Shown here: positions 9,275 through 19,700 of the stretch, one piece after another
Layout of the letters: every line of letters starts with the position of its first letter
Position numbering within the stretch: position 1 is the stretch's first letter
Assembly (NCBI GenBank): GCA_964441275.1
Contig: CAYTUG010000005.1
Span: 29,592-93,591 of the forward strand
DNA: 64,000 nucleotides
Origin: SZUA-584 sp964441275
GTDB lineage: Bacteria; Bacillota; Clostridia; Christensenellales; SZUA-584
Direction: 5' to 3'
Made by a program: the position numbers and the translations under genes
Notes under the pieces: generated by a model
What the model was told of the DNA's origin: nothing
The model's database searches: none
What the model saw: the letters and a program-made list of their open reading frames with translations, nothing else

Positions 9275-10237
9275 ATGAATTTTTTCAGCATAGGCGAAGC
9301 TTTAATTGATATGATACCCAATAAAAGCGGGGTATTGTTGAAAGAGGTTACCTCCTTTACACGAACCGCCGGGGGAGCGCCGGCGAATGTATGCGCATGT
9401 GTTGCCAAGCAGGGTTTAAACGCACATTTTATAGGCAAACTTGGCGCCGATGCATTTGGAGATTTTCTTATCGATCAAATGATTAAAGCCGGCGTTGGCA
9501 CGGAACATGTTTTTAGAACTTCCAAAGCAAACACTGCTTTAGCTTTTGTTTCTTTAAAAGCCGACGGTGACCGTGATTTTTCCTTTTACAGAAATCCCGG
9601 GGCCGATATGTTGTTAGACAAGAACGAAATCGACAAGAGTTGGTTTAACAAAGGTGACTTTCTGCATTTTTGCAGTTTAGGGTTAGTTGAATCGCCTGCC
9701 AAATATGCACATAAAAAAGCTGTCAAACTTGTAAAAAATAAAGGCGGCACTGTAGTTTTCGACCCGAATTTGAGATTGCCTTTGTGGAATAACATGAGCG
9801 AGCTAAAAAATGTAGTTTTGGAGTATATTAAGTATTCGGATATTGTAAAAATTAGCGATAATGAAATAGAATTTCTGTTTGGCACAACCGATGTTACACA
9901 AGCTGCAAACAGCGTGCTTAGCATGGGGGCAAAGGCTTTCGTGCTTACGTCGGGCAGCGGGGGAGCAAGGCTGGTAACAAAGGCAGTTGATGTGTTTTGT
10001 CCTGCTTTTGGCGTTAAAGCGATAGATTCCACCGGCGCAGGGGATGCGTTTAACGGAGGTTTGATTTCTTTTATGATAAAGAACAACCTAAATATAGGCA
10101 TGGTGAGCGGGAAAATGGCGTATGAGATGTTGCAATACGCAAATGCGTGCGGCGCAATTTTAGTAACTAAACATGGCACAATTGAGTCTATGCCGAGCGA
10201 AAAGCAAGTGCGCCAATTTTTAGCCGATAACAAATAA
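9275..10237 (+). CDS. PfkB-family sugar kinase, probably fructokinase
   Basis: Ribokinase/PfkB-fold kinase phosphorylating a sugar, most likely fructose, in the cytoplasm. 320 residues from the ATG at 9275, which follows GAGGGA by 6 nt; an upstream ATG at 9242 lacks a site. Motifs: an N-terminal sugar-binding glycine stretch (RTAGGAPANVCACVAKQG, FIGKLGADAFGDF), the FDPNLR strand, and the anion-hole/catalytic block STGAGDAFNGG with its Asp base. The length and FSIGEALIDMIP start fit ScrK-like bacterial fructokinases, but 2-keto-3-deoxygluconate kinase cannot be excluded. It stands alone, with a strong terminator behind it. Confidence 0.85.
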   Translation: MNFFSIGEALIDMIPNKSGVLLKEVTSFTRTAGGAPANVCACVAKQGLNAHFIGKLGADAFGDFLIDQMIKAGVGTEHVFRTSKANTALAFVSLKADGDRDFSFYRNPGADMLLDKNEIDKSWFNKGDFLHFCSLGLVESPAKYAHKKAVKLVKNKGGTVVFDPNLRLPLWNNMSELKNVVLEYIKYSDIVKISDNEIEFLFGTTDVTQAANSVLSMGAKAFVLTSGSGGARLVTKAVDVFCPAFGVKAIDSTGAGDAFNGGLISFMIKNNLNIGMVSGKMAYEMLQYANACGAILVTKHGTIESMPSEKQVRQFLADNK

Positions 10238-10268
10238 CGATACAAGTATTTCCATTTTAATTTTCTTG

Positions 10269-10293
10269 CACCCTGACAAGGGTGTTTTTTTTC
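10269..10293 (+). terminator. Rho-independent terminator after the sugar kinase
   Basis: Perfect 6-bp stem CACCCT/AGGGTG with a 4-nt loop, followed by eight T residues, 30 nt after the stop codon. Confidence 0.9.
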
Positions 10294-10335
10294 TTGATTA
10301 GCAGAAATGATATAAAATGAATATGATAATTTATA

Positions 10336-11367
10336 ATGAGATGGATGCTTTTAATAATCGGAAATACAATTGAAATATGTGCAGCAGCAGGAAAGCAAAA
10401 TGACAACGTAAGCGGTGATAATTGGTGGATGTATCTTTTGATTGCGTGTGCCGCGATTTTTATTTTGCTTTGCATTGCTAATTTTACAAAGCTTATTAAA
10501 TGGTCAATAAAGCTTAGAAGCGGATTGAAGACAACAATAGCCGGTAAAAATGCAAACGCAAAAGAAGTTGATGAGCTAAACAGACTTATCGAGAAATCCG
10601 GATTTGCCTACGATAAGAATCACGATATATTCTATTCGAAAATTGACGCATGGCAAAGAAAGTTTGGATATTGCAGGCTATACGATGAAATGTGCGCCGT
10701 TTTAGGAATGGTTATCGACTGTGAGCCGATATATTTTGAATATGATAACAAACGGTGGCTCATTGAGCTTTGGAAAGGGCAATACGGAATGACAACGGGC
10801 GGCGAGGTGGGCGTCTACAATACAAACGCTCCGGATATCAATCTGCCCGGGATTTTTAACGGCACGTTCTATGACTGCGCGGATGACAATAACCTACTCT
10901 ATATATCGGTTACGCTAATCAAGAATAACAGAAAGATAATGGAAAGAAAAGCAAAGCATTGGTGGCTCTGCGGTTTTATATTGGGAGAATTCTCCGATAC
11001 ATCGGAGTTAAAAATGTTTGTTAGGATTGGTTTTCCAAACATTGAAATGCGCGACAGGTTTGTAAAAGCCATTATTGAGTTGGGGTATGCAGAGTTTGGG
11101 GTTTATCAAAATACGGTAAACATGTTATTTGACAAGCCGCTGACTGCTCAGCCGCTTATGCGTATAAAAGAGCTTGAACGCATAACCCAAGAGAAAAATA
11201 AATATTTATGCGATGAATTTAAAAGGCTGACGAGCGGATACAATGGGTTGCCGCAAAAGCTTAAAGCTGTTAGGGAACAGTCGCCGAAACTGTATAAGGC
11301 AATAGCTTTAGGCAAACCCAATAACGTTTTTAAAAAGCATGAAAGATTAATAAAAAGAGTAAAATGA
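10336..11367 (+). CDS. DUF4474 domain protein with N-terminal membrane anchor
   Basis: 343 residues of unknown function. One hydrophobic segment (about 33-50, WWMYLLIACAAIFILLCIA) probably anchors the protein. The DUF4474 region (about 90-270) carries the characteristic DIFYSKIDAWQRKFGYCRLY, IDCEPIYFEYDNKRWLIELW and GQYGMTTGGEVG blocks. A basic, helical C-terminus follows. The start is uncertain because the AT-rich upstream has no clear ribosome site. It precedes the metallophosphoesterase gene by 10 nt and is probably cotranscribed with it, but no biochemical role for the family is known to me. Confidence 0.75.
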   Translation: MRWMLLIIGNTIEICAAAGKQNDNVSGDNWWMYLLIACAAIFILLCIANFTKLIKWSIKLRSGLKTTIAGKNANAKEVDELNRLIEKSGFAYDKNHDIFYSKIDAWQRKFGYCRLYDEMCAVLGMVIDCEPIYFEYDNKRWLIELWKGQYGMTTGGEVGVYNTNAPDINLPGIFNGTFYDCADDNNLLYISVTLIKNNRKIMERKAKHWWLCGFILGEFSDTSELKMFVRIGFPNIEMRDRFVKAIIELGYAEFGVYQNTVNMLFDKPLTAQPLMRIKELERITQEKNKYLCDEFKRLTSGYNGLPQKLKAVREQSPKLYKAIALGKPNNVFKKHERLIKRVK

Positions 11368-11377
11368 GGGGAAACAA

Positions 11378-12277
11378 GTGTATGGAATAAGGCGTATATC
11401 GTCTTTGTACCAAAAAGCAAACAGGGTTGTTATGGACAACAATTCGAAAATTGTACTGATGAGCGATTGCCACCGGGGCGACGGAAGCCATGCGGATACT
11501 TTTCTGAAAAATAAGAATATTTATTTTGCAGCTTTAACGCAATACTTTCAAGAAGGCTATATTTATATCGAGCTTGGCGACGGTGACGAGCTTTGGGAGA
11601 ATAAGGATATTAGCGATATAATATATGTGCACAAAGACGTATACGCATTGTTGTTTAAATTCTACCAGAAAAAAAGATTGTATATGCTGTTTGGCAACCA
11701 TGACATTATCAAACGTAAAAGCAAATATAACGAGCGCAACCTGTTTGAATACTTCGATATGCGCAAATCAATAAGATTACCTCTTTTTCCGCAGATTAAG
11801 ATTTATGAAGGGTTGGTGTTGGTTCACAAGATAACGGCAAACGAGATATTTCTTTTGCACGGGCATCAGGCGGATTTTTTTAACGGCTGTCTTTGGAGGT
11901 TGGCAAGAATGCTTGTGAGGTATTTTTGGAGGCCATTGGAGCTTTTCGGGGTTAACGACCCGACGAGCACCGCGAAAAACTACAAGAGAAAAAAGAGCGT
12001 GGAAGAGAGAATTAAAAGGTGGACGGAAAACAAAGAGCTGATTGTTGTTGCGGGGCATACGCACAGGCCGATGTTCCCGAATGCAAAAGAGGCGCGGTAT
12101 TTTAACGACGGTAGCTGCGTACATCCGCGCTGCATAACGGCAATTGAGATAAACAAGGGGAATATTGAGCTCGTCAAATGGAGCATTAAGACAAAGTTAG
12201 ACGGAACCTTATACATTGGCAAGGATACGTTGGCGGGGCCGGCAAGATTAGCGGATTATTATAATAATGCTAATTAA
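11378..12277 (+). CDS. Calcineurin-like metallophosphoesterase
   Basis: 299 residues from a GTG at 11378 preceded by GAGGGG at 7 nt. The dinuclear-metal phosphoesterase motifs appear in order: SDCHRGDG (DxH box), ELGDGDELWE (GD), FGNHDI (GNHD), LLHGHQAD and VVAGHTHRPMF (GHxH). Between the last two is a longer insert (WRLARMLVRYFWRPLELFG) reminiscent of LpxH-like UDP-diacylglucosamine hydrolases, but Gram-positive homologues act on unknown substrates. It is cytoplasmic by sequence, has no signal peptide and pairs with the DUF4474 gene. Confidence 0.85.
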   Translation: MYGIRRISSLYQKANRVVMDNNSKIVLMSDCHRGDGSHADTFLKNKNIYFAALTQYFQEGYIYIELGDGDELWENKDISDIIYVHKDVYALLFKFYQKKRLYMLFGNHDIIKRKSKYNERNLFEYFDMRKSIRLPLFPQIKIYEGLVLVHKITANEIFLLHGHQADFFNGCLWRLARMLVRYFWRPLELFGVNDPTSTAKNYKRKKSVEERIKRWTENKELIVVAGHTHRPMFPNAKEARYFNDGSCVHPRCITAIEINKGNIELVKWSIKTKLDGTLYIGKDTLAGPARLADYYNNAN

Positions 12278-12541
12278 AATATAAAAAAAGCAAACCCAAG
12301 CCGTACCGGAATAACATTCCAAAATTTGCCGGCGGCAAGCGGCAAAAAGACAGAATTGATTGAAAAACTTTTTTTAATTCATGTTAATTATGAAGGATTT
12401 TTTGCACAGTCTTGCATACATGATAGAAAACACATTATTTTTGTAACCATACGAAGTATAACAGAATAAGCTATTATCGTGAATATACTCATCAAATAGG
12501 CATATTTGCACAAAAATCATTAAAAACTAATGTATAAATGC

Positions 12542-12573
12542 TTTACTATTTTGAAAGATTAGTATATGCTAAT
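12542..12573 (+). promoter_or_regulatory. Candidate pckG promoter with overlapping palindrome
   Basis: TTTACT (12542-12547), 17 nt, TATGCT (12565-12570). The near-palindrome ATTAG-TATATG-CTAAT (12558-12573) covers the -10 box. This leaves a leader of about 35 nt to the pckG start. The rest of 12278-12541 holds only short hairpins (TTTGCCG/CGGCAAA near 12340) and no gene. Confidence 0.35.
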
Positions 12574-12611
12574 GGCAATTCAATTTTCAAAAATTGCGAA
12601 AGGTAATGATT

Positions 12612-14408
12612 ATGACTAAACACAAAAGACTGCTTAAATGGATACAAGAAGTTAAAGATTTATGTCAACCGGACAGAGTATACTGGTGCGACGGCTCGGA
12701 AGAAGAAAACGAGCGCCATCTTCGTGAAACGGTGAAAAGCGGCGCTTCAATACAGCTGGATTCGGAAAAACTGCCCGGGTGTTACCTGTTTAGGAGCGAT
12801 CCTTCCGATGTGGCGCGCGTTGAGGACAGAACATACATATCATCAAAAACGCAGGACGCGGCAGGTTTAACTAATAACTGGATTGATCCTAAGGAGCTAA
12901 AACAGACCATGTCGCAGCTCTACAAGGGGTGCATGCGCGGGCGGACTATGTATGTTATTCCGTTCTCGATGGGGCCTATAGGCTCGCCGATATCGAAAAT
13001 TGGCATAGAGGTTACCGACAGCCTTTATGTTGTGACAAACATGCGCATTATGACTAGAATGGGCAAACAGGTTCTTGATTGCCTCGGTGATGACGGAAAG
13101 TTTGTTCCATGTTTACACTCAATCGGAGCTCCTCTTGAAAAGGGGCAGAAAGATGTAAGCTGGCCTTGCGCGCCGATGGAGAAAAAGTATATCAGTCACT
13201 TTCCGGAAGAGCGTTTGATATGGTCTTACGGCTCCGGCTACGGCGGCAACGCTTTGTTGGGCAAGAAATGTTTTGCGTTAAGAATAGCATCAGTTATGGC
13301 GAGAGACGAAGGATGGCTTGCGGAGCATATGCTGATACTGCGCTTGACCGACCCGGAAGGCAACAAAAAATATATAACCGGGGCTTTTCCGAGCGCATGC
13401 GGAAAGACGAACTTGGCTATGCTTATACCCACTATTCCGGGGTGGAAGGTTGAAACAATCGGGGATGATATAGCATGGATGAAATTTGGAGAGGACGGAC
13501 GCTTGTATGCCATAAACCCCGAATACGGTTTCTTCGGGGTTGCACCGGGAACATCCGACGATTCTAACCCTAACGCCATGCAAACGATAAACCGCAACAC
13601 CATTTATACAAATGTGGCTCTAACGGACGATAACGATGTATGGTGGGAAGGTATAGGCAAAGATGCGCCCGAACACTTGATAGACTGGAAAGGGAACGAT
13701 TGGACGCCGAAAAGCAGCGAAAAGGCGGCGCACCCAAATGCGCGATTTACCGCTCCTGCGGCACAGTGTCCCGTTATTGCCCCGGAATGGGAAGACCCGG
13801 CGGGGGTACCTATTTCGGCGATACTTATTGGCGGACGCCGTCCGCACACCATACCGCTGGTGCACGAGAGTTTCGATTGGAATCATGGGGTTTTTGTGGG
13901 CTCGATAATGGGTTCGGAGATAACCGCAGCTACAATTTCTTCAAAAATCGGTCAAGTGCGCAGAGATCCATTTGCGATGCTGCCTTTTTGCGGGTATAAC
14001 ATATGTGACTATTTGCAACACTGGCTCAATATCGGCAGTAAAGCGGACGCCGATAAACTGCCAAAAATCTTTTACGTTAACTGGTTTAAGAAAGACGACA
14101 AAGGCAATTGGCTATGGCCCGGTTTTGGAGAGAACAGCCGCGTGTTAAAGTGGATTTTTGAACGGGTATCTGGAGTTGGGAAGGCAGTCGCCACGCCGAT
14201 TGGATTTATGCCAACTAAAGATGCGCTTTATTTAGAAGGGCTTGATGTAAGCGAAGCGAATGTGCAAGAATTGCTAAAGGTTGATAAGAACGAATGGACG
14301 GAAGAGATTGAATCGATAAAACAGCATTATGCGCAATTCGGCGATAGGATGCCGCAAGAACTTAAAAATCAACTAAACGCGTTGGAAGAACGTATTAAAA
14401 ACTTGTAA
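12612..14408 (+). CDS. pckG: Phosphoenolpyruvate carboxykinase (GTP)
   Basis: Interconverts oxaloacetate + GTP and PEP + CO2 + GDP. 598 residues, the GTP-dependent family (the ATP family is shorter and unrelated in these motifs). The kinase-1a P-loop is GAFPSACGKTNLAML with the reactive Cys inside it, the metal/kinase-2 region is ETIGDDIAWM, and INPEYGFFGVAPGTS, GGRRPHTIPLV and the C-terminal PFCGYN are present. I take the ATG at 12612 because AAAGG stands 8 nt before it. Together with gapA and the oxaloacetate-type decarboxylase cluster at 48.8-53.8 kb it places the PEP/oxaloacetate node at the centre of this organism's metabolism; in anaerobes PckG often runs in the carboxylating direction (inference). 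Confidence 0.96.
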   Translation: MTKHKRLLKWIQEVKDLCQPDRVYWCDGSEEENERHLRETVKSGASIQLDSEKLPGCYLFRSDPSDVARVEDRTYISSKTQDAAGLTNNWIDPKELKQTMSQLYKGCMRGRTMYVIPFSMGPIGSPISKIGIEVTDSLYVVTNMRIMTRMGKQVLDCLGDDGKFVPCLHSIGAPLEKGQKDVSWPCAPMEKKYISHFPEERLIWSYGSGYGGNALLGKKCFALRIASVMARDEGWLAEHMLILRLTDPEGNKKYITGAFPSACGKTNLAMLIPTIPGWKVETIGDDIAWMKFGEDGRLYAINPEYGFFGVAPGTSDDSNPNAMQTINRNTIYTNVALTDDNDVWWEGIGKDAPEHLIDWKGNDWTPKSSEKAAHPNARFTAPAAQCPVIAPEWEDPAGVPISAILIGGRRPHTIPLVHESFDWNHGVFVGSIMGSEITAATISSKIGQVRRDPFAMLPFCGYNICDYLQHWLNIGSKADADKLPKIFYVNWFKKDDKGNWLWPGFGENSRVLKWIFERVSGVGKAVATPIGFMPTKDALYLEGLDVSEANVQELLKVDKNEWTEEIESIKQHYAQFGDRMPQELKNQLNALEERIKNL

Positions 14409-14455
14409 GAGCAATTGCAGTAAAACAGGGCACTTTGTGTCCTGTCATTAACCTG

Positions 14456-14477
14456 AGCCCGCAGTTTGTGGGCTTTT
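14456..14477 (+). terminator. Terminator after pckG
   Basis: Stem AGCCCGC/GTGGGCT (one G-U pair) followed by TTTT, 48 nt behind the stop. A second stem-loop (ACAGGGCAC/GTGTCCTGT, 14425-14446) precedes it. Confidence 0.7.
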
Positions 14478-14479
14478 CT

Positions 14480-15457
14480 GTATCTTATTAAGCCATGTTT
14501 TCACTTTCTTCTAACCGCAGTTTCCAGAAATTCTTAAAACCGGCATACCAAACGGTGGCCGCATCCGTTATTTTGATATCCTGCCGGCGTTGCGCCTTGC
14601 ACCTAGCGGGAAGGGAGTTACAAGAGCGTGTGGCGGTGTACCAACCGGCTGGAATCCACCTGATTATGCGGACATTCGCCCGCATTGAGAAAACCACACT
14701 ACATGACGCGCTGTTGTGGGCGATCAATCAGGTGTTGGAGCAAGATGAGCTGATAGAAGCTGATGTAGAACAAAGCTTGGCGAAGCCCATTGCCAAACAG
14801 GAAAGCGCGGACGATGAGGCTATGTTAGAGAATAGGCTCTCAAAGCTTGATGAGGATTTCATGCTACAGGGAATGCGGAAAAACAAAATCAGGAGTTCAT
14901 CCGGATAGCTAAAGACAAAGATCGAACCAAAGATACCCTTAAACGGGTAAAAGACGTATTATGGTTTCAAAAAAGGCTTGCGCCAAATGCCGGTTTCGGG
15001 TATTATTTCATTAAATAATACGTCATCTAAGTATTCAAAGCATTACACCAGAATGAGATAGACTCATATTCACAAATTGTTTCGGTGGTGGGCTTTTATG
15101 CTCCCCTGCCGGTGTGTATTGTTGTTTTGCCACTAAGGAAAGCGATAGTTTGCAAACCATTCGTGACGCTACGGCTTATCCCGCGTGTTTTACATAGAAG
15201 CAGGAGGCTGTAAAAGCGCAAATTATCGGGAACTTCGATTTCCTGCCCGAGACATTTATAGATAATACCAACGCCGTGCACAGGCTTTATTCGATGCAAC
15301 AAACAAGGCATGGGGAGAGTACTTTTGTTACAAAACTGACGTTGACAGCATAATAGACAAACCGAAAGACTACCTTGGAAAAACGGGGATGAAATCCGAT
15401 AATGCCGGGCATTCAATGCAATCGAAAGAACAAATAATTTTTAAGGGAGAGTTGGGT
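14480..15457. other. Decayed accessory DNA with broken reading frames
   Basis: No intact gene is convincing. The plus-strand frame 14495-14908 ends in an acidic, helical stretch (HDALLWAINQVLEQDELIEA) that looks like real protein, while its first 40 residues do not. On the minus strand at 14488-14560 a short protein-like piece reads FKNFWKLRLEESENMA. At 15230-15400 two frames contain protein-like pieces (IIGNFDFLPETFIDN; DATNKAWGEYFCYKTDVDSI). These look like remnants of mobile-element cargo, but I do not recognise a family. Confidence 0.4.
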
Positions 15458-15931
15458 ATGACTACAAAAAAAGGAATCTTTTTAATGGGCGTAATACTGC
15501 TCATATCGGCGTTGCTTTGTGCTTGTCAAACGGAAGAAGAACTGCCGCGATGGTCTTTCGGCGTCAAGGGCGCACAAACCAAGGTGTTCTCAACTTTTGA
15601 TTATGCCAAGCTGGATAAAGCGAATATAACGGTGGAGAGGCAGCAGACAGACGGAAGCACCGCTTCGGATAAACTGCGGGGCGTTTATCTGAAGGACGTA
15701 CTTGACTATCTTGATGCAGCTGAATATTCTTCCATAACTTTGACCTCGCAAAACGGTTCTTCTGTTCAGTACACGCCGGAAATAATAGAAGATCCCGCCA
15801 CCCTGCTTGTATTTGAGGTGAACGGCGAGACGCAATGGGAAAACGGCGTTGAAATCGTACAGACAGTCGCAGGCGGCCAGCCGGAGGATATGTGGCTGCG
15901 GAATATTAAAACCCTGACGGTAAACCCCTAA
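15458..15931 (+). CDS. Lipoprotein with molybdopterin-oxidoreductase-like fold
   Basis: 157 residues from an ATG at 15458 with AGGGAGAG about 6 nt upstream; the longer in-frame extension lacks a site. A lipoprotein signal (KKGIFLMGVILLISALLCAC) gives a lipidated Cys followed by Gln-Thr-Glu-Glu. The mature part has the pattern of a sulfite-oxidase-type (SUOX) domain: GVYLKDVLDYLDAA, a strand with TLTSQNGSSVQYTPE, LLVFEVNG and a closing VQTVAGGQPEDMWLRNIKTL. I see no Cys ligand for molybdenum, so an enzymatic role is doubtful. No functional partner is adjacent. Confidence 0.65.
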   Translation: MTTKKGIFLMGVILLISALLCACQTEEELPRWSFGVKGAQTKVFSTFDYAKLDKANITVERQQTDGSTASDKLRGVYLKDVLDYLDAAEYSSITLTSQNGSSVQYTPEIIEDPATLLVFEVNGETQWENGVEIVQTVAGGQPEDMWLRNIKTLTVNP

Positions 15932-16039
15932 CACGCTATCCGGGCTTATTCCCCGCTTATAGTTGGATGCGGCAAATAAATTCATTTTCACAGCATAAAC
16001 TTGGCGGCAGCAATGGTTAGCTTATGCTCTGCGCCCTTT

Positions 16040-16282
16040 TTATATCTGCCGCAAAGCAGCGCTTCTTTTGCGGTGTATTGCAAGTATTATAAGCAGCGCC
16101 AGCAAAAGAACAAACCCGGCCGCGCAAAAAAGAATCCATGTCCACGGGCTTTCCGCCGGCGCCTTCTCTATGCTAACGATTTGGAACCTGCTGAACCGGC
16201 TGATATCGAAGCGAATATGGAAGGGCATATTGTCTGCGTATATTTCTGATATTGTACCATAATTGAGCATAAAAATAAGCAT
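16040..16282 (-). CDS. Short membrane protein, probably truncated
   Basis: 80 residues from an ATG at 16282 behind an AAAGGTGCAGGA stretch. It holds one strong TM helix (about 53-73, WILFCAAGFVLLLALLIILA) followed by a basic tail (HRKRSAALRQI). The N-terminal part is unremarkable. It looks like the C-terminal end of a larger membrane protein, and its upstream side runs into the IS30-related repeat. It could equally be a non-functional frame. Confidence 0.3.
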   Translation of the reverse strand: MLIFMLNYGTISEIYADNMPFHIRFDISRFSRFQIVSIEKAPAESPWTWILFCAAGFVLLLALLIILAIHRKRSAALRQI

Positions 16283-16310
16283 TCCTGCACCTTTATGCAA
16301 AAATGCAACA

Positions 16311-16590
16311 TTTGTCGAAATCATAGTCATAAACCGCGGGTTGCAGTATAAATAATATGGTACATCATAAGACCGGAGTGTTACGGATGTCACAAAAACG
16401 CCTTTTATGATTCCATGGATATACACATGTTCCAATTAATTTCTGATGTGTATTTTGAATGCAGACCTGAACCGGTTTTATCAGATTTGTAAGCGCCATG
16501 TTTCGATGGGTTTCAAATATTTTGGAGGATTATGTATCATGTATTAGATAAATCAGGTTTTCGCTTTGGGCAATTAAACTTGCAATTTAG
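16311..16590 (+). repeat. Dispersed repeat copy A: Spo0A-like box to IS30-end motif
   Basis: About 280 bp related to 21178-21353. It begins with TTTGTCGAAA (16311-16320), a perfect 0A-box-like sequence, continues with a shared CATAAACC/GGTTGCAGTATAAATAAT stretch, and ends with the motif CAATTAAACTTGCAATTTA (16571-16589). A weak promoter-like pair (TTGACT 16619-16624, TATATG 16642-16647) follows in front of the LPXTG gene. Confidence 0.65.
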
Positions 16591-16714
16591 AAAAGTTGTA
16601 AACCATTTGTGAAAATTCTTGACTTAATCTACTTAATATAATATATGTTTAATAAATATAGCTATTTATAATATCATTAATTTACATAGAAATCTGACAT
16701 CACAGGAGACTTAA

Positions 16715-19700
16715 ATGAAAAACCGATTGATTTTTATAACTTTAATTGCACTTATTATCACGCAGCTAATCCTTCCTTTTCCAAATGCTTATGCTGACGA
16801 TGAGAGAAACGTAATGGATTTAGACCCACCTCTTGCGGGAATTACAGGTTCAATTTTTAAAGCATATGACAACATAACCGGGGAAGAAGTAGAAGATTAT
16901 AATAATATCCCTCAAAACGCAACAATACTGATTAGCTATGAATTTGTCGTTTACGATGCTGCAAACCCTGCCGATGATGTAAAGTCGGGCGACTTTTTCT
17001 CTATTGCTCTTCCAGCTTCTCTGACCGATATCGCAAGTTTTGACCCTATTACTGACCGGCCAATTGAAATTGAATGGCAAGGCGATACTTACACCATTGC
17101 ATATTTAAACATAACCGCTTCAGGTATTGCAACAATTACGTTTGCGCCAGATGTTGAAACCCTTTCAGATGTTAGCGCAAACTTTTTGATAGACGGGCAT
17201 TTTTTAGAAGAAAACATAGGCAATGAAAGCGGCGGCAGCTTTCAGCTGCATGCCGAGGGCACCATATTTGAAATCGGGTTTGAGCAAGACTCTTTGCCCC
17301 CCGAGCCTATACAAGCCACAATAGAAAAAACCGGCGACTATAACCCGGCTGCCAATGAAATTACCTGGACCGTTACCGTAAATACAGGCGATGACGCATC
17401 GTTAGACGATGTCGTAGTAGTAGATAGGTTAGGGCCTAACCAGATATTCAAATCAACATCAATTGACAGCGATAAAGTTAGCATCAATGATGATGGCGAT
17501 TATGTTTTTGATTTGGGAAGCGTTGCTTCCACGAAAACTTTTTTTATAAAAACAACGCCCACCGAAGAAGCGTTTGGTGCCGAGCGGACAACTAAAATTT
17601 TAACAAACGAAACAGATTTATACGTAGGCGCTTTAGATAAACCCACAGATACTGATGACGCACAGGTAAGTATAACAACCGATTGGTTGCGAAAAAGCGG
17701 CACTGCGAGACAGGTTGACGGCGTATATTACATTGACTGGACTATTACGCTTAACAACAATAACCGTATAATTCCCGCCGGTTCCACAGTTACCGATTCA
17801 ATTCCGGCATATCTTGAGTTAGATCTGTCAACTTTTAAAAGAAACGGACAAGAACCCGCTACTTTCAACGATTCGGTATCGTTTAACGCACCTGCGTTTA
17901 CATATACTTTTAATCCGGAAGGCGGCGACATTGAGGGTATACAAACAATTAGCTTTACAACCAAGGTGGCGGACAGCTATTTTCAACAGCAGTCCCAAAC
18001 ATACTTTTTTAATACAGGAACGCTCAATATAGGTGATGATTCTTACAGCGATGCATCGGGTAATGTATCAGTGGGCACAAGCTTGCTTTACAAAAGCGGC
18101 AAAGGATATGACGCTTCCAATCAACTTATCACATGGGAGTTAGAGGTTAACAGAAACGGCAGAGAAATCACCAACGCTACTATTGTAGATACTTTAGGAA
18201 ACAAACAAATATTGTTTGAAGATTTTATCATAACACGCCGCGATGGCGCAATAACCCAAGACCTAACGAGAGTGTATACGGAATCAGAAGTCAATCATTC
18301 TGCCAACCAATATTATTATAATCAAGTTGATAAGGTTGTAACAATATTTCTCGGTGATTTGACGGGCGATGATCATCCATATATTACGTTTAAAACCAAA
18401 GTTACAGACCCGAATGACTTTGCAAACAATAAATCAACAACATACCGTAATAACTCGGCCGTGCTTACCGGCGGGGGTATTATGCAATCCGCAATTACCA
18501 ATACAAGTCAAAACGTTAACAGCCAAGTAATCGCAAAAACTTCAACGGGCTACGATTACGTAACGCGCATATTATCGTGGAAAATAGTTGTCAATCAAAA
18601 CAATATGGTAATGCCCGATGCTGTTATCACCGATACTGTTCCGGACGGCCAGGCGTTTATCGAAGGCTCTTTTCTTATCGACTCGATAGAGCCGGGTGAC
18701 CAACTCGAACTGGACGGAAACAACTTTACAATACATTTGGGTGAGATATCAAACCAGGTCGTTATCACTTTTGATACCATAGTAACAGATTTAAGCGTGT
18801 TTCTCAGCACGAACGGCAATGTCGTTTTCCAAAACGACGCCACGCTAAATTCAGGCATTGCAGGGGCGCCAAGCGTGACTGTTCGTGGAACGCGAGAGGT
18901 TTTAAACAAGGCTATTGAAAAGAATCTGTTAACTGAGTATAACGCGATTAACGGTTTTATCGGTTGGGAAGTTTTTATAAATTCAAACCAAGTGATGATG
19001 GAAAATGCTTGCCTTGCGGACACGCTTGAAGAGGGCCTTGAATTAGATACCGAGTCTATCGAGCTATACTATTGGAATCAAGATTCTGCAGGAAATCATA
19101 CAATTGGCGGGCAAGTGCCGGCCGAAGATTTTAGCTTTACATATGATTTTAGCACTCGGCTATTTTTGATGTTCTTGCCTGACGGCGCGCAAGGCTATTA
19201 TATGAAGTTTAACACGGATGTGCTTGCGCCTGGCAAATACAGCAACACGATTAGCTTTACAGGTTCGTATATAGGTTCAGATTCGGCTTCATCGGGCTAT
19301 ACTGTAACCGGCGGCGATATAACTGCAAGCGGAAGCGGGTGGAACGGAAGCGTAATTATCCAAAAGAGCGACGAAAATGGCGTGCCCATCGCTGAGCCCG
19401 CAGAATTTGAGCTGCTCGACAGCATGAAAATTGTTAAAGCAGCACTTATGACAGATTCTAATGGCAGGGCAACATTTAACAGGCTTAAGCTTCGGACTTA
19501 TTATATTCGTGAAGTTAAGGCGCCTTTGGGTTATGTATTAGACGACAGTGAAATTGAAGTTGTATTAACCAACGATACCCCCGAAACAAGAAATCAAACT
19601 ATAAATGTACGCAACTATATGCTTCGCGCAGATATCATTATGCAAAAGCAAGACGAGCAAGGAAACGTTCTTTCCGGAGGGTTGTTCTCAATATACGATT

